DNA of 64,000 nt from Pseudomonas lurida (GTDB lineage: Bacteria; Pseudomonadota; Gammaproteobacteria; Pseudomonadales; Pseudomonadaceae): positions 5,873,501 through 5,937,500 of the forward strand of contig NZ_PDJB01000001.1 of the NCBI RefSeq assembly GCF_002563895.1. Reading direction: 5' to 3'. A program made the translations under genes and the position numbers. Position 1 is the stretch's first letter. Every line of letters begins with the position of its first letter. Of the stretch, positions 47,672 through 57,114 are shown piece by piece. Under the pieces are notes generated by a model that saw only the letters and a program-made list of their open reading frames with translations, did not search any database and was not told the DNA's origin.

Positions 47672-47677
47672 TATATT
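47672..47677 (+). promoter_or_regulatory. Possible -10 of tcyP in an AT-rich upstream block
   Basis: TATATT lies within an AT-rich segment (47620-47685) that is unlike its GC-rich surroundings and includes TTATTCC and ATTCCATA. A poor -35 suggests activator dependence; a CysB site is a guess only. Confidence 0.3.
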
Positions 47678-47747
47678 TCAAGCTGTTAGGCTTGCCGGTT
47701 CGCAATCGCAGGCTCACGCGATTGGCTGCCTTCTCAACGGAGCTTCA

Positions 47748-49139
47748 ATGGATCTGCCCCTGATTCTCAACTTACTGGTGTTCGTGGCCCTGCTGCTGGG
47801 CCTGGCACAAACCCGTCGCACTCACTGGAGCCTTGCCAAGAAGGTGCTACTTGCCCTCGTCCTTGGTGTGGCATTCGGGACCGTCCTGCATACGATCTAC
47901 GGCGATGGCAACCCAGTGCTCAAAGCCTCCATCGGTTGGTTCGACCTGGTCGGTAACGGCTACGTACAACTGCTGCAAATGATCGTGATCCCGCTGGTGT
48001 TCGCCTCGATCCTCAGCGCCGTGGCGCGCCTGCACAACGCCTCGTCCCTGGGCAAGATCAGTTTCCTCACCATCGGCACCCTGCTGTTCACCACCGCAAT
48101 TGCAGCGCTGATCGGCATCGGCCTGACCAACCTGTTTGGCCTCACCGCCGAGGGGCTGGTGGCCGGCACCCAGGAAATGGCGCGCCTGCAGGTGATCCAG
48201 AGTGATTACGCCGGTAAGGTTGCCGACCTGAATATCCCGCAACTGCTGCTGTCGTTCGTGCCAGCCAACCCGTTCGCCGACCTGGCGCGGGCCAAGCCGA
48301 CTTCGATCATCAGCGTGGTGATTTTCGCTGCCTTCCTGGGGGTTGCCGCGCTGCAGCTGCTCAAGGATGACGTGGAAAAAGGCCAGAAAGTGCTCAATGC
48401 CATCGACACCCTGCAAGCCTGGGTGATGCGCCTGGTGCGCCTGGTGATGAAGCTGACGCCTTACGGCGTACTGGCGCTGATGACCAAGGTGGTCGCCGGC
48501 TCCAACCTGCAGGACATCATCAAGCTCGGCAGTTTTGTCGTGGTGTCGTACCTGGCCCTAGGCCTGATGTTTGTGGTCCACGGCCTGCTGCTGTCGCTGG
48601 CCGGGATCAACCCGCTGCGCTTCTTCCGCAAAGTGTGGCCGGTGCTGACCTTCGCCTTTACCAGCCGCTCCAGCGCGGCGGCGATCCCGCTGAGCATTGA
48701 AGCGCAGACCCGTCGCCTGGGCATCCCGCAATCCATCGCCGGCTTCGCCGCTTCGTTTGGTGCGACCATCGGCCAGAACGGCTGCGCCGGTCTTTACCCT
48801 GCAATGTTGGCGGTGATGGTCGCGCCGACCGTGGGCATCAACCCGCTGGACCCACTGTGGATCGCGACCCTGGTGGCGATTGTGACCCTGAGTTCGGCCG
48901 GTGTGGCCGGGGTGGGTGGCGGTGCGACCTTCGCCGCGCTGATCGTGCTGCCGGCCATGGGCTTGCCGGTGTCACTGGTGGCACTGCTGATTTCCGTGGA
49001 GCCGCTGATCGACATGGGCCGTACGGCGTTGAACGTGAATGGTTCGATGACGGCAGGCGCGATTACCAGCCAGGTCATGGGGCAGACGGATAAAGAGCTG
49101 CTCAATGCCGATGAGCATGCGGAATTGGCGCAGGCCTGA
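47748..49139 (+). CDS. tcyP: L-cystine/sulfur amino acid symporter TcyP
   Basis: 463 aa DAACS-family transporter with about 8-9 membrane segments. Long stretches are nearly identical in kind to E. coli TcyP (YdjN), e.g. [40 protein letters not shown], and [17 protein letters not shown]. It imports cystine and related sulfur compounds. Monocistronic; the stop is followed by a REP element. Confidence 0.92.
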   Translation: MDLPLILNLLVFVALLLGLAQTRRTHWSLAKKVLLALVLGVAFGTVLHTIYGDGNPVLKASIGWFDLVGNGYVQLLQMIVIPLVFASILSAVARLHNASSLGKISFLTIGTLLFTTAIAALIGIGLTNLFGLTAEGLVAGTQEMARLQVIQSDYAGKVADLNIPQLLLSFVPANPFADLARAKPTSIISVVIFAAFLGVAALQLLKDDVEKGQKVLNAIDTLQAWVMRLVRLVMKLTPYGVLALMTKVVAGSNLQDIIKLGSFVVVSYLALGLMFVVHGLLLSLAGINPLRFFRKVWPVLTFAFTSRSSAAAIPLSIEAQTRRLGIPQSIAGFAASFGATIGQNGCAGLYPAMLAVMVAPTVGINPLDPLWIATLVAIVTLSSAGVAGVGGGATFAALIVLPAMGLPVSLVALLISVEPLIDMGRTALNVNGSMTAGAITSQVMGQTDKELLNADEHAELAQA

Positions 49140-49145
49140 CAGACC

Positions 49146-49230
49146 GCTATCGCAGGCAACCCAGCGCCCACATTGAACCGGTTTTTTCAGTGATACTCGG
49201 TCAACTGTGGGCGCTGGCTTGCCTGCGAGG
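49146..49230. repeat. REP doublet between convergent tcyP and folA
   Basis: TATCGCAGGCAACCCAGCGCCCACA and TGTGGGCGCTGGCTTGCCTGCGA face each other in the inverted orientation. The right arm ends 4 bp from the folA stop. Confidence 0.85.
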
Positions 49231-49233
49231 CGC

Positions 49234-49746
49234 TTAGGCTTTTTCCCAGACTTCGAAGTTATACGCCGGCTTGTCACCCTCAGCCGCATTCTCGACATTC
49301 GACACCAGCGTCCACTGGTTCAAATCAAACTCGGGAAACCACGCATCGCCGTCCGGGCTCAACGCCACCCGCGTCAAATACAGGCGATCCGCCTGCTCCA
49401 GCCCTTGGGCATACAACTGCGCCCCGCCGATCAGCATCAGCTCATCCACGCCCTGCGCCTTGGCCCATTCCTCAGCCCGCTGCACTGCTGCGTCGAGGGA
49501 CGGAAAAACTTCCGCACCTTCCAGCGCCAAGCCGGTCTGACGGCTGACCACTATGTTCAAGCGCCCCGGCAGCGGTCGGCCCAGGGAATCCCAGGTCTTG
49601 CGCCCCATGATGATGGGCTTGCCCAGGGTGGTGGCCTTGAAATACTTGAAATCCCCCGGCAAATGCCAGGGCATGCTGTTGTCGACGCCGATCACACGGT
49701 TTTCACCGAGGGCTGCGATCAGGCTTAAAGGGAGAGTTTTTTTCAT
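49234..49746 (-). CDS. folA: Dihydrofolate reductase
   Basis: 170 aa. LIAALGENRVIGVDNSMPWHLPGDFKYFK holds the Trp/Asp substrate region; PIIMGRKTWDSLGRPLPGR and LMLIGGAQLY bind NADPH. Reduces dihydrofolate, a partner of ThyA, which is also in this window. Confidence 0.97.
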   Translation of the reverse strand: MKKTLPLSLIAALGENRVIGVDNSMPWHLPGDFKYFKATTLGKPIIMGRKTWDSLGRPLPGRLNIVVSRQTGLALEGAEVFPSLDAAVQRAEEWAKAQGVDELMLIGGAQLYAQGLEQADRLYLTRVALSPDGDAWFPEFDLNQWTLVSNVENAAEGDKPAYNFEVWEKA

Positions 49747-49815
49747 GGCGACGAGAATACCAGAGGTGCGAGTCAGCGGTTATGCTCCAGGCTCACTGAT
49801 ACGACAGGATGGCGC

Positions 49816-51195
49816 GTGACTGCACTGACCCCGCTGCACACACTTTGGCTGACAGAAACCGTGCGCCTGCGTGAAGAACACGCCGGCCCCCTGGAAGACC
49901 TGGAAGCCAACCGCCTGGCCCGCACGGCCGGCGGCGACCTGCCGACGCGCATCCAACAGCGCGCCCTGCACTTGGCCGAACGCGACGGGCTCACGTCCGC
50001 CCTCAGCCGCTGGCTGCAGGGCGCACGCCTGGCGCTGGTGCTGCTGGCCATCGTCGCCGTGATCAGCGGCGCCGGCCTGGGCTTTGCTGCACTGGGTAAT
50101 GGCTTGGCCCCGGTGAATGTGTTCTGGGCCCTGGGCAGCCTGCTCGGCTTGAACCTGATCCTGCTGATCAGTTGGACGCTGGGCCTGCTGTTTGCCGGCG
50201 AACACAGCGCCAGTCTCGGGCGCCTGTGGTTGTGGCTCAGCGAAAAGCTCGCCCGTGACGCCAAGGCCGCCCAACTGGCGCCCGCGCTGTTGCTGTTGCT
50301 ACAGCGCCAGAAACTCAATCGCTGGGCCGTGGGTGTCCTGGTCAACAGCCTGTGGTTACTGGCGTTGCTCAGTGCGCTGGTGATTCTGCTGACACTGCTC
50401 GCCACCCGCCGCTATGGCTTTGTGTGGGAGACCACCCTCCTGGGCGCCGACACCTTCGTTGCCGCGACCCAGGCGCTCGGTGCCCTGCCCGCGCTGCTCG
50501 GTTTCAATGTGCCAACGGTGGAGATGATCCGCGCCAGCGGCGACTACGCCTTGAATATCGAAAGCGCCCGCCAAGCCTGGGCCACCTGGCTGGTGGGCGT
50601 GCTGCTGGTCTACGGCCTGCTGCCACGATTGATCCTCGCGCTGCTGTGCCTGTGGCGCTGGCAGCGTGGGCGCGCAGCGCTGCGCCTGGACCTCAACCTG
50701 CCCGGCTACAGCCAATTGCGCGAACGCCTGATGCCCAGCAGCGAGCGCCTTGGGGTCAACGATGCTGCGCCCGAACAGCTGCACCACGTCAGCGGCGGGG
50801 TCAGTGAACTGGAAAGCGACGGCGCCCTGCTGGTCGCCATCGAACTGGACGACCAGCACGCCTGGCCACCCAAACTGCCAGCCAGTGTGAAGAACGCTGG
50901 CATCCTCGACAGCCGCGAATCACGCAACAAACTGCTGGAACAACTGACGCGCTTTCCGCCGGCACGCCTGGCCATCGCCTGCGACCCACGGCGCTCGCCC
51001 GACCGCGGCAGCCTGGCCCTGATCGCCGAACTGGCACGCAGCGCCACCGCCACCCGCGTGTGGTTGCTGCAAGCGCCGCCGGGCCAGGCCCTGGACGCCG
51101 AACGCCTGGGCGACTGGCACGCCGCGCTGCAACAGCTTGAACTGCCGTTCGCTGATTGCGCGCCGCTGAACTGGCTGGAGACCGGTCATGACTAA
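49816..51195 (+). CDS. DUF2868 membrane protein
   Basis: 459 aa. An N-terminal amphipathic region is followed by helices near residues 75-97, 98-125 and 175-200, a longer extracytoplasmic loop, another helix near 255-280, and a soluble C-terminal part with ELDDQHAWPPKL. Function unknown. Its end overlaps the start of the DUF3482 GTPase by 8 bp, and the two families habitually occur together, so they likely form a membrane-GTPase complex. Confidence 0.85.
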   Translation: MTALTPLHTLWLTETVRLREEHAGPLEDLEANRLARTAGGDLPTRIQQRALHLAERDGLTSALSRWLQGARLALVLLAIVAVISGAGLGFAALGNGLAPVNVFWALGSLLGLNLILLISWTLGLLFAGEHSASLGRLWLWLSEKLARDAKAAQLAPALLLLLQRQKLNRWAVGVLVNSLWLLALLSALVILLTLLATRRYGFVWETTLLGADTFVAATQALGALPALLGFNVPTVEMIRASGDYALNIESARQAWATWLVGVLLVYGLLPRLILALLCLWRWQRGRAALRLDLNLPGYSQLRERLMPSSERLGVNDAAPEQLHHVSGGVSELESDGALLVAIELDDQHAWPPKLPASVKNAGILDSRESRNKLLEQLTRFPPARLAIACDPRRSPDRGSLALIAELARSATATRVWLLQAPPGQALDAERLGDWHAALQQLELPFADCAPLNWLETGHD

Positions 51196-52555
51196 GCCCC
51201 TGAAACTCGCCGTGGTCGGCCACACCAACGTCGGCAAGACCTCGCTGCTGCGCACCCTCACGCGTGACGTGGGCTTCGGCGAAGTCTCCCATCGCCCCAG
51301 CACCACGCGGCATGTCGAAGGCGCGCGGTTGTCAGTGGATGGCGAGGCCTTGCTGGAGCTGTACGACACGCCAGGCCTTGAAGACGCCATCGCCCTGCTC
51401 GATTACCTGGAGCGCCTGGACCGCCCCGGCGAACGCCTCGACGGCCCGGCACGCCTTGCGCGCTTCCTTGAGGGCAGCGAAGCCCGCCAGCGTTTCGAAC
51501 AGGAAGCCAAGGTGCTGCGCCAACTGCTGGCCTCGGACGCCGGCCTGTACGTGATCGACGCCCGCGAGCCAGTACTGGCCAAGTACCGCGACGAGCTGCA
51601 CGTGCTGGCCAGTTGCGGCAAACCGTTGCTGCCAGTGCTCAACTTCGTCAGCAGCAGCGACCACCGCGAGCCGGACTGGCGCGAAGCCCTGGCCCGTCTT
51701 GGCCTGCACGCGCTGGTGCGATTCGACAGCGTGGCGCCGCCGGAAGACGGCGAGCGGCGCCTGTATGAAAGCCTCGCCTTGCTGCTGGAACACGCGCGGC
51801 CACAGCTGGAGCGGTTGATTCTTGACCAGGAGGCTCAACGCCAGGCGCGCCAGCAAAGCGCCGCGCGGTTGATCGCCGAGCTCTTGATCGACTGCGCCGC
51901 CTGCCGCCGCAGCGTGGTCACCGAGGATGAACAGCAAGCCATCGGCGACCTGCGTAAAGCCGTGCGCCAACGCGAACAAAAATGCGTGGAAGCCTTGCTC
52001 AAACTGTTCGGCTTTCGCCCGCAGGATGCCGCCGCCAGCGACTTGCCCTTGCTCGATGGGCGCTGGGGCGATGACTTGTTCAACCCCGAAACCCTCAAGC
52101 AACTGGGCGTGCGCGTCGGCGGTGGTATCGCCGCAGGCGCGGCCGCGGGTGCCGGTGTGGATCTATTGGTCGGCGGCCTGACGCTCGGCGCCGCCGCCCT
52201 CGCGGGTGCGATTGCCGGGGGCGCGCTGCAAACCGCGCGAAGCTATGGCAGCCGGCTGCTGGGCAAGATCAAAGGCCACCGAGAGTTGACCGTCGACGAC
52301 AGCGTATTGCGCCTGCTCGCCCTGCGTCAGCGCCAGTTGCTCAAGGCGTTGAACCTGCGCGGCCATGCGGCGATGCACAGCATCAAGGTCGATACGCCCC
52401 AGGACAAAACCTGGCGCGAAGGTAAATTGCCCGATGCGTTGCACAAGGCCCGCGCCCACCCGCAATGGTCGTCGCTCAACCCCCACGCCAAACTCAGCCA
52501 GGCCGAGCGCCAGGAACAGGTCCAAGCATTGGCCCTGCGCCTGGACGAAACCTAA
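51188..52555 (+). CDS. DUF3482 GTPase
   Basis: 455 aa. G1 GHTNVGKTS at residues 11-19 and G3 DTPG at 60-63 define an Era/TrmE-like GTPase domain. The usual NKxD is not clear (NFVSSSD instead). After a helical middle, residues ~308-350 form a Gly/Ala-rich hydrophobic segment with glycine-zipper spacing, suggesting membrane insertion. The function is unknown. Its TAA overlaps the stop codon of the oppositely oriented HD gene. Confidence 0.85.
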   Translation: MTKPLKLAVVGHTNVGKTSLLRTLTRDVGFGEVSHRPSTTRHVEGARLSVDGEALLELYDTPGLEDAIALLDYLERLDRPGERLDGPARLARFLEGSEARQRFEQEAKVLRQLLASDAGLYVIDAREPVLAKYRDELHVLASCGKPLLPVLNFVSSSDHREPDWREALARLGLHALVRFDSVAPPEDGERRLYESLALLLEHARPQLERLILDQEAQRQARQQSAARLIAELLIDCAACRRSVVTEDEQQAIGDLRKAVRQREQKCVEALLKLFGFRPQDAAASDLPLLDGRWGDDLFNPETLKQLGVRVGGGIAAGAAAGAGVDLLVGGLTLGAAALAGAIAGGALQTARSYGSRLLGKIKGHRELTVDDSVLRLLALRQRQLLKALNLRGHAAMHSIKVDTPQDKTWREGKLPDALHKARAHPQWSSLNPHAKLSQAERQEQVQALALRLDET

Positions 52556-53106
52556 GCCGCCAGCACCTGCCGAGCCTTGGCCTTGAGCACTTCAAGGTCG
52601 AGCACCGGCACGTGCATTTCCTTGGCCTGCTCGTCCCACTGACGCAGGCGCAAACTCACGGCGCACAGCGGGTCCTGTTCGAATGCCTGGGCTTCCCTGG
52701 CACTCATCACACCGCCCTGGTAAACCAGGGTACGGCGGCTGGCTTCGCTCAAACGCGCATAGTAGTCGGGCTGGCTGTAGGTCAGGTAGCGCTTGGCCTG
52801 AACGTGGTATTCCACCAGCGTGGCCATGCGCTCGCTGAACCCTGCGCGGCGCAGGTAATCCGCGCCCAGCCGCTCATGGCTGACCACGCCATAGCCACCC
52901 ATGTTCTCGCCGCCGTGGCCGCAGAGGTGGCCGATATCGTGGAAAAACGCTGCCAGCACCACTTCATCATCAAACCCCTCGGCCATGGCCAACTGCGCCG
53001 CCTGGGACATATGCTCGAGCTGCGACACCGGCTCGCCGATGTAATCCGCCGTGCCGTGTTTCTCGTACAAGCCGAAGACGTCGGCGATCGCCTGCTCTGG
53101 GTTCAT
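52552..53106 (-). CDS. PhnZ-like HD-domain mixed-valent diiron oxygenase
   Basis: 184 aa. Metal ligands H32, H56-D57, H77, H101 and D158 align with the six ligands of the phosphonate oxygenase PhnZ, and Y22-x-x-E25, H60, K105 and S123 align with its lid and substrate residues (numbering of PhnZ recalled, not checked). This points to oxidative C-P cleavage of an alpha-hydroxy aminophosphonate rather than simple phosphohydrolysis. Start MNPEQ at 53106 shares a base with the flavoprotein stop. Last gene of the phosphonate module. Confidence 0.82.
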   Translation of the reverse strand: MNPEQAIADVFGLYEKHGTADYIGEPVSQLEHMSQAAQLAMAEGFDDEVVLAAFFHDIGHLCGHGGENMGGYGVVSHERLGADYLRRAGFSERMATLVEYHVQAKRYLTYSQPDYYARLSEASRRTLVYQGGVMSAREAQAFEQDPLCAVSLRLRQWDEQAKEMHVPVLDLEVLKAKARQVLAA

Positions 53107-54239
53107 CACGCGGCCCCCCACAATGCGGTGATATTGCGCTCGGCCATCGCTGGCCCCACGCTCATGCCCACGCCAGTATGCATCAACGCCGCGCTCACCC
53201 CTGGAGCAGCCCGCAGGAAGGAAAACGGTCGCGGCCCGCGCGAGCCGTAGACGCCCTGCCAGCGTTCGACCACCTGGATCTTGCAGCCCAGGGTGTGCTC
53301 GGCCAGTTCGATCATCCAGTCGTCGATCTGCTCGGCATTGAACGGCGATGCATCGCTGCCGTAATCATGGGAGTCGCCAATGATCAGTTCGCCATAGGGC
53401 GTCGGGCTGATCAGCAGGTGGATGCCGTGTTCGTGCAGATGCGGCGACTCCCGCAGGATCTGCGCCTGCACGGGCGCGGCCTGCGGCAGGTCGGCAAAAG
53501 CGCCGTAATGCACACAGCTCAGGCCGGTGAGCAAGGCGTGTTGCAGGTTCAGGTTCACGGCTGGCCGCGCGCGGAGCATTTGCAGGCGGCAGATGCCTGG
53601 GTTGAGTTCGGCGATCGATTCAGCCAGCAGGGTTTGGTAATCGTGGCCGGAACACACGATGATCTGCTCGCCGCGAAAACTGCCCGCCGTGCTGTGCAAC
53701 TGGCCCGGTTCAACGTCACGCACCAGGGTGGAGAAGTGAAACTCCACCTTGAGTTCACGGCGAAGATAGTCGATCAGCGCCGGGATCGCCTCGCGGGAAT
53801 ACAGCTGCTGATCGTCCTTGCCGTGCAGCGCGGCGCGATGATGACGGAACTGGCCGCCGTAGAGATCCTTCATCGCTGCACCTTGCAGCAGTTCGACGTT
53901 GTAGCCGTGCTCTACGGCGCGACCGGCGCAGAAGGCTTCCAGCAGATGCTCCTGCGCTTCGGTGCGGGCGAACAGGTACGAGCCGTTGCGCTTGAGCTGC
54001 AGACCCGAGCGCTCAGCCCATTGCCCCCAAATATCACGGCTTTCCCGTGCCAGGTCGAGCATCGGCCCCGGCGGTTGGCCGGTGACCAGTGCCTGGCCAA
54101 AGTTGCGCACGGACGCGCCCAGTGGCGTGGCGCTGCGCTCGAACACCTTGACCTTGAGGCCGCGCCTGGCGGCGGCGTACGCATGGGACAGGCCGAGTAT
54201 GCCGGCGCCGATGATCAGCAGGTCGCTGTGGTGTGTCAT
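53106..54239 (-). CDS. DAAO/glycine-oxidase-like FAD oxidoreductase of the phosphonate module
   Basis: 377 aa. FAD motif LLIIGAGILGLSHAYAAARRG with G11-x-G-x-x-G16 and the acidic E34 at the end of strand 2. The protein fits the flavoprotein family tied to aminophosphonate operons (TIGR03364 in my recollection). Expected to oxidise the amino group of 2-aminoethylphosphonate or an N-alkyl derivative to phosphonoacetaldehyde. ATG 54239 gives the family start; its TGA shares one base with the HD gene ATG. Confidence 0.82.
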   Translation of the reverse strand: MTHHSDLLIIGAGILGLSHAYAAARRGLKVKVFERSATPLGASVRNFGQALVTGQPPGPMLDLARESRDIWGQWAERSGLQLKRNGSYLFARTEAQEHLLEAFCAGRAVEHGYNVELLQGAAMKDLYGGQFRHHRAALHGKDDQQLYSREAIPALIDYLRRELKVEFHFSTLVRDVEPGQLHSTAGSFRGEQIIVCSGHDYQTLLAESIAELNPGICRLQMLRARPAVNLNLQHALLTGLSCVHYGAFADLPQAAPVQAQILRESPHLHEHGIHLLISPTPYGELIIGDSHDYGSDASPFNAEQIDDWMIELAEHTLGCKIQVVERWQGVYGSRGPRPFSFLRAAPGVSAALMHTGVGMSVGPAMAERNITALWGAA

Positions 54240-54263
54240 GTCGTGATGTCCTGTATTCGAGAC

Positions 54264-54344
54264 CGCCATCGCGGGCAAGCCCGGCTCCCACAGTTTGATG
54301 GGTGAATACCTGCCAACGTGGGAGCTGGCTTGCCTGCGATGAGG
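54264..54344. repeat. REP doublet between the importer genes and the FAD oxidoreductase gene
   Basis: CCATCGCGGGCAAGCCCGGCTCCCAC and GTGGGAGCTGGCTTGCCTGCGATG face each other. It lies within one strand and may end or stabilise the upstream importer transcript. Confidence 0.85.
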
Positions 54345-54365
54345 CCATCAGCCCTGACGAAAGCC

Positions 54366-55388
54366 TTACTGGCCCGCCACTTTTTCCGACTTGCCGTCAT
54401 AGCGCTTGCGCCACTCGGCCAGGATGCTGTCGCGGTTCTTCGACGCCCAGGCGAAGTCATTCTTGATCAGGCGCTGTTCATAGTCGGCCGGCAACTCGGT
54501 CTGCGGCTTGGCAATGCCGGGCTGGGCGAGGACGGCGAAGTTGTCCTTGTACAGGTCCATGGCCGCTGTGCTCGCGGAGAAGTCGGCGAGTTTTCTTGCC
54601 GCGTCGGCGTGGGCGGTGCCCTTGATCACGGCAGTCGCTTCGATGTCCCAACCCAGGCCTTCTTTTGGCAGGATGATGTCCAGCGGCGCGCCCTGGCGCT
54701 TGAGTTGAACGGCCGGGTATTCGAAGGAAATCCCGATCGGGAATTCACCTGAAGCCGCCAGCTTGCACGGCTTGGAGCCGGAGTGAACGTACTGGCCGAT
54801 GTTCTGGTGCAGGTCGTCCATGTACTGCCAGCCTTGCTGCTCGCCGTAGGTCTGCAACCAGGCGCTGACGTCCAGGAAGCCCGTGCCGGAGGAGGCGGGG
54901 TTGGGCATGACGATCTTGCCCTTGTACTCCGGCTTAGTGAGGTCCTGCCAGCTCACCGGCTTGGTCAGGCCCTGTTTCTCGGCTTCGACGGTGTTGAAGC
55001 AGATGGTCGCGGCCCACACGTCCATGCCGACCCAGGCGGGTGGGTTGGCGGCGTCGCGGTAGTTTTTGCCGATCTTGTCCAGATCCTTCGGCGCATAGTT
55101 GTCCAGCATGCCTTGCTGGTCGAGGATCGCCAGGCTGGAGGCGGCCAGGCCCCAGACCACATCGGCCTGCGGGCGAGCTTTCTCGGCCAGCAGCTTGGCG
55201 GTGATGATGCCGGTGGAGTCACGCACCCATTTGATCTCGATGTCGGGGTTGGCCTTTTCGAACGCCTGCTTATAGGTCTTCAACTGCTCGGCTTCGAGGG
55301 CCGTGTACACGGTCAATTCGGTCTTGGCGAAGGCATTCAGGCTGAATGCAGTGAGTACGGCAGCGACCAGCGCCAGGGGCTTGAACAT
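54366..55388 (-). CDS. 2-aminoethylphosphonate-type ABC transporter, periplasmic binding protein
   Basis: 340 aa with a signal peptide (MFKPLALVAAVLTAFSLNAFA). Class of iron/spermidine-like binding proteins: ELTVYTALEAEQLKTYKQAF, ADVVWGLAASSLAILDQQG, NPASSGTGFLDVSAWL, VHSGSKPCKLAASGEF. Context with the LysR, the fused permease and flavoprotein favours an aminophosphonate ligand. Downstream of the permease by 18 bp with AGGAGG before the ATG. Confidence 0.85.
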   Translation of the reverse strand: MFKPLALVAAVLTAFSLNAFAKTELTVYTALEAEQLKTYKQAFEKANPDIEIKWVRDSTGIITAKLLAEKARPQADVVWGLAASSLAILDQQGMLDNYAPKDLDKIGKNYRDAANPPAWVGMDVWAATICFNTVEAEKQGLTKPVSWQDLTKPEYKGKIVMPNPASSGTGFLDVSAWLQTYGEQQGWQYMDDLHQNIGQYVHSGSKPCKLAASGEFPIGISFEYPAVQLKRQGAPLDIILPKEGLGWDIEATAVIKGTAHADAARKLADFSASTAAMDLYKDNFAVLAQPGIAKPQTELPADYEQRLIKNDFAWASKNRDSILAEWRKRYDGKSEKVAGQ

Positions 55389-55406
55389 GGAACACCTCCT
55401 TCAGGA

Positions 55407-57113
55407 TTATTGGCCTGGCGCGGTCTGGCGCCAGGCTTGGGAGCGGCGCAACGCGCCTCGTGAAGCCCACGCCAGCAGCAGCGAGACGCCGGCCGAGGTG
55501 AACAGGATCAAAGTGGACATGGCCGCCGCACCGCCGACGTTGCCGGCGTCATCCATGTTCAGCACGGCAACGGCGGCGAGGATGGTGTCGGGGCTGTAGA
55601 GGAATATCGCGGCGGACACCGTGGTCATCGCCGACACAAACAGGTAGCGCACGATGTCCAGCAACGCCGGCAGGCAGATCGGCACCGTGACCTTCAGGTA
55701 ATGGCGGTACAACGGCGCCTTGAGGGACAAGGCCGCGGCTTCGAACTCGGCATCCAATTGGCGCAACGCCGTGGTCGCGGTCATCTGTGCAGTGGTCAAA
55801 TAGTGCGCAATGGTGCACACCACCAGCAGGGTCATGCTGCCGTAGAACACATGCAGCGGGTTGCCGTTGAGGTTGAAAAAGAACACGTAGCCCAAGCCCA
55901 GTACCAACCCAGGTACGGCCATCGGCACGAAACTGAGAAGGCGCAGCGCAAGGTTCAGGCCTTTCTGCCCCTGGGTCTTTTCCATCAGGTACGCCCCGGT
56001 AAAAATCAGCACGCTGCCGATCAACGCCGTGCACAACGCCATGGTCAGGCTGTTGCGGTAGGCCAGCCAGCCGCCGCCCGCCGTGTCTTCGAACTGATAG
56101 TGGTTGAGCGACAGCGAGAGGTTGTACGGCCAGAACTTCACCAGCGACGAATACACCGCCATGCCGAACACCAGCAGCAACACGGCACAAATCAACAGCA
56201 CGATAGCCAGGTAGCAGCCGTCTCTAAGGCGCGATGGCGCCGGTTGGAACACTTGGGCACGCCCGCTCATCGAATCGCCGTGACGACGGCGCAGCCAGGC
56301 ATCCACGCCAAAGCTGAACAGCGCCGGCAGCAGTAGCACCATGCCGATCAAGGCGCCACGCCCGAACTGTTGCTGGCCGACCACGGCTTTGTAGGCCTCC
56401 AGCGCCAGCACCTGATAATCGCCCCCCACCACTACGGGCACGCCGAAGTCGGTGATGGTCAGGGTGAACACCAGGCAAAACGCGGCGAATACCGCCTGGC
56501 GCGTCGCCGGCCAGGTGATGCTGCGAAACGCCCGTGCCGGGCTGGCGCCCATACTGGAAGCCGCATCAAACAGCCGCGCATCCGCCAGGGACAGCGCCGA
56601 CAGCAGAATCATCAGGGCGTGTGGGAAGGTGTAGATCACCTCACCCAGCACAATGCCCCAGAAGCCGTAGATATTCTCCGAGAGCAGCCCGCGCAGCATG
56701 CCCTGGTTACCGAACAGATAAACCAGCGCAATGCCCGGCAACATCGACGGTGCCATCAGCGGCAGCAGCGACAGGCCGCGCCAGATCGCCTTGCCAGGAA
56801 TCAACGTGCGTTGCAGGGCGTAGGCAAACAGATAGGCAATCGGTACGACGATGGCCGCCACGCTGAGCGAAACTTTGAGGCTATTACCCAGCAACCAATG
56901 GAAGTTGTCACTGGTGACCAGCTCCCGCGCAGCCACCAAGCCACCGCCCTGGCCGGCTTCGCTGCTGAAACCGCGCCAGAAGATCGCCAGCAATGGCAGC
57001 AGCACGGCGACGCCCAGCAGCAATAGCCACAACCACTTACCGCCAAGCACGAAAATACGGTCGCCCGTTTCCGCGCGGCTAACCTGATGCGGCAGAGTCA
57101 TCACCGTAGCCAT
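55407..57113 (-). CDS. 2-aminoethylphosphonate-type ABC transporter, fused permease
   Basis: 568 aa with about 12 membrane segments: two permease domains joined in one chain, each with an EAA-type loop (DAASSMGASPARAFRSITWP and EFEAAALSLKAPLYRHYLKVTVP). Start is ATG 57113; ATG 57101 (MTLPHQ) is an alternative. Starts 1 bp after the ATPase stop. Confidence 0.88.
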   Translation of the reverse strand: MATVMTLPHQVSRAETGDRIFVLGGKWLWLLLLGVAVLLPLLAIFWRGFSSEAGQGGGLVAARELVTSDNFHWLLGNSLKVSLSVAAIVVPIAYLFAYALQRTLIPGKAIWRGLSLLPLMAPSMLPGIALVYLFGNQGMLRGLLSENIYGFWGIVLGEVIYTFPHALMILLSALSLADARLFDAASSMGASPARAFRSITWPATRQAVFAAFCLVFTLTITDFGVPVVVGGDYQVLALEAYKAVVGQQQFGRGALIGMVLLLPALFSFGVDAWLRRRHGDSMSGRAQVFQPAPSRLRDGCYLAIVLLICAVLLLVFGMAVYSSLVKFWPYNLSLSLNHYQFEDTAGGGWLAYRNSLTMALCTALIGSVLIFTGAYLMEKTQGQKGLNLALRLLSFVPMAVPGLVLGLGYVFFFNLNGNPLHVFYGSMTLLVVCTIAHYLTTAQMTATTALRQLDAEFEAAALSLKAPLYRHYLKVTVPICLPALLDIVRYLFVSAMTTVSAAIFLYSPDTILAAVAVLNMDDAGNVGGAAAMSTLILFTSAGVSLLLAWASRGALRRSQAWRQTAPGQ

Positions 57114-57114
57114 C

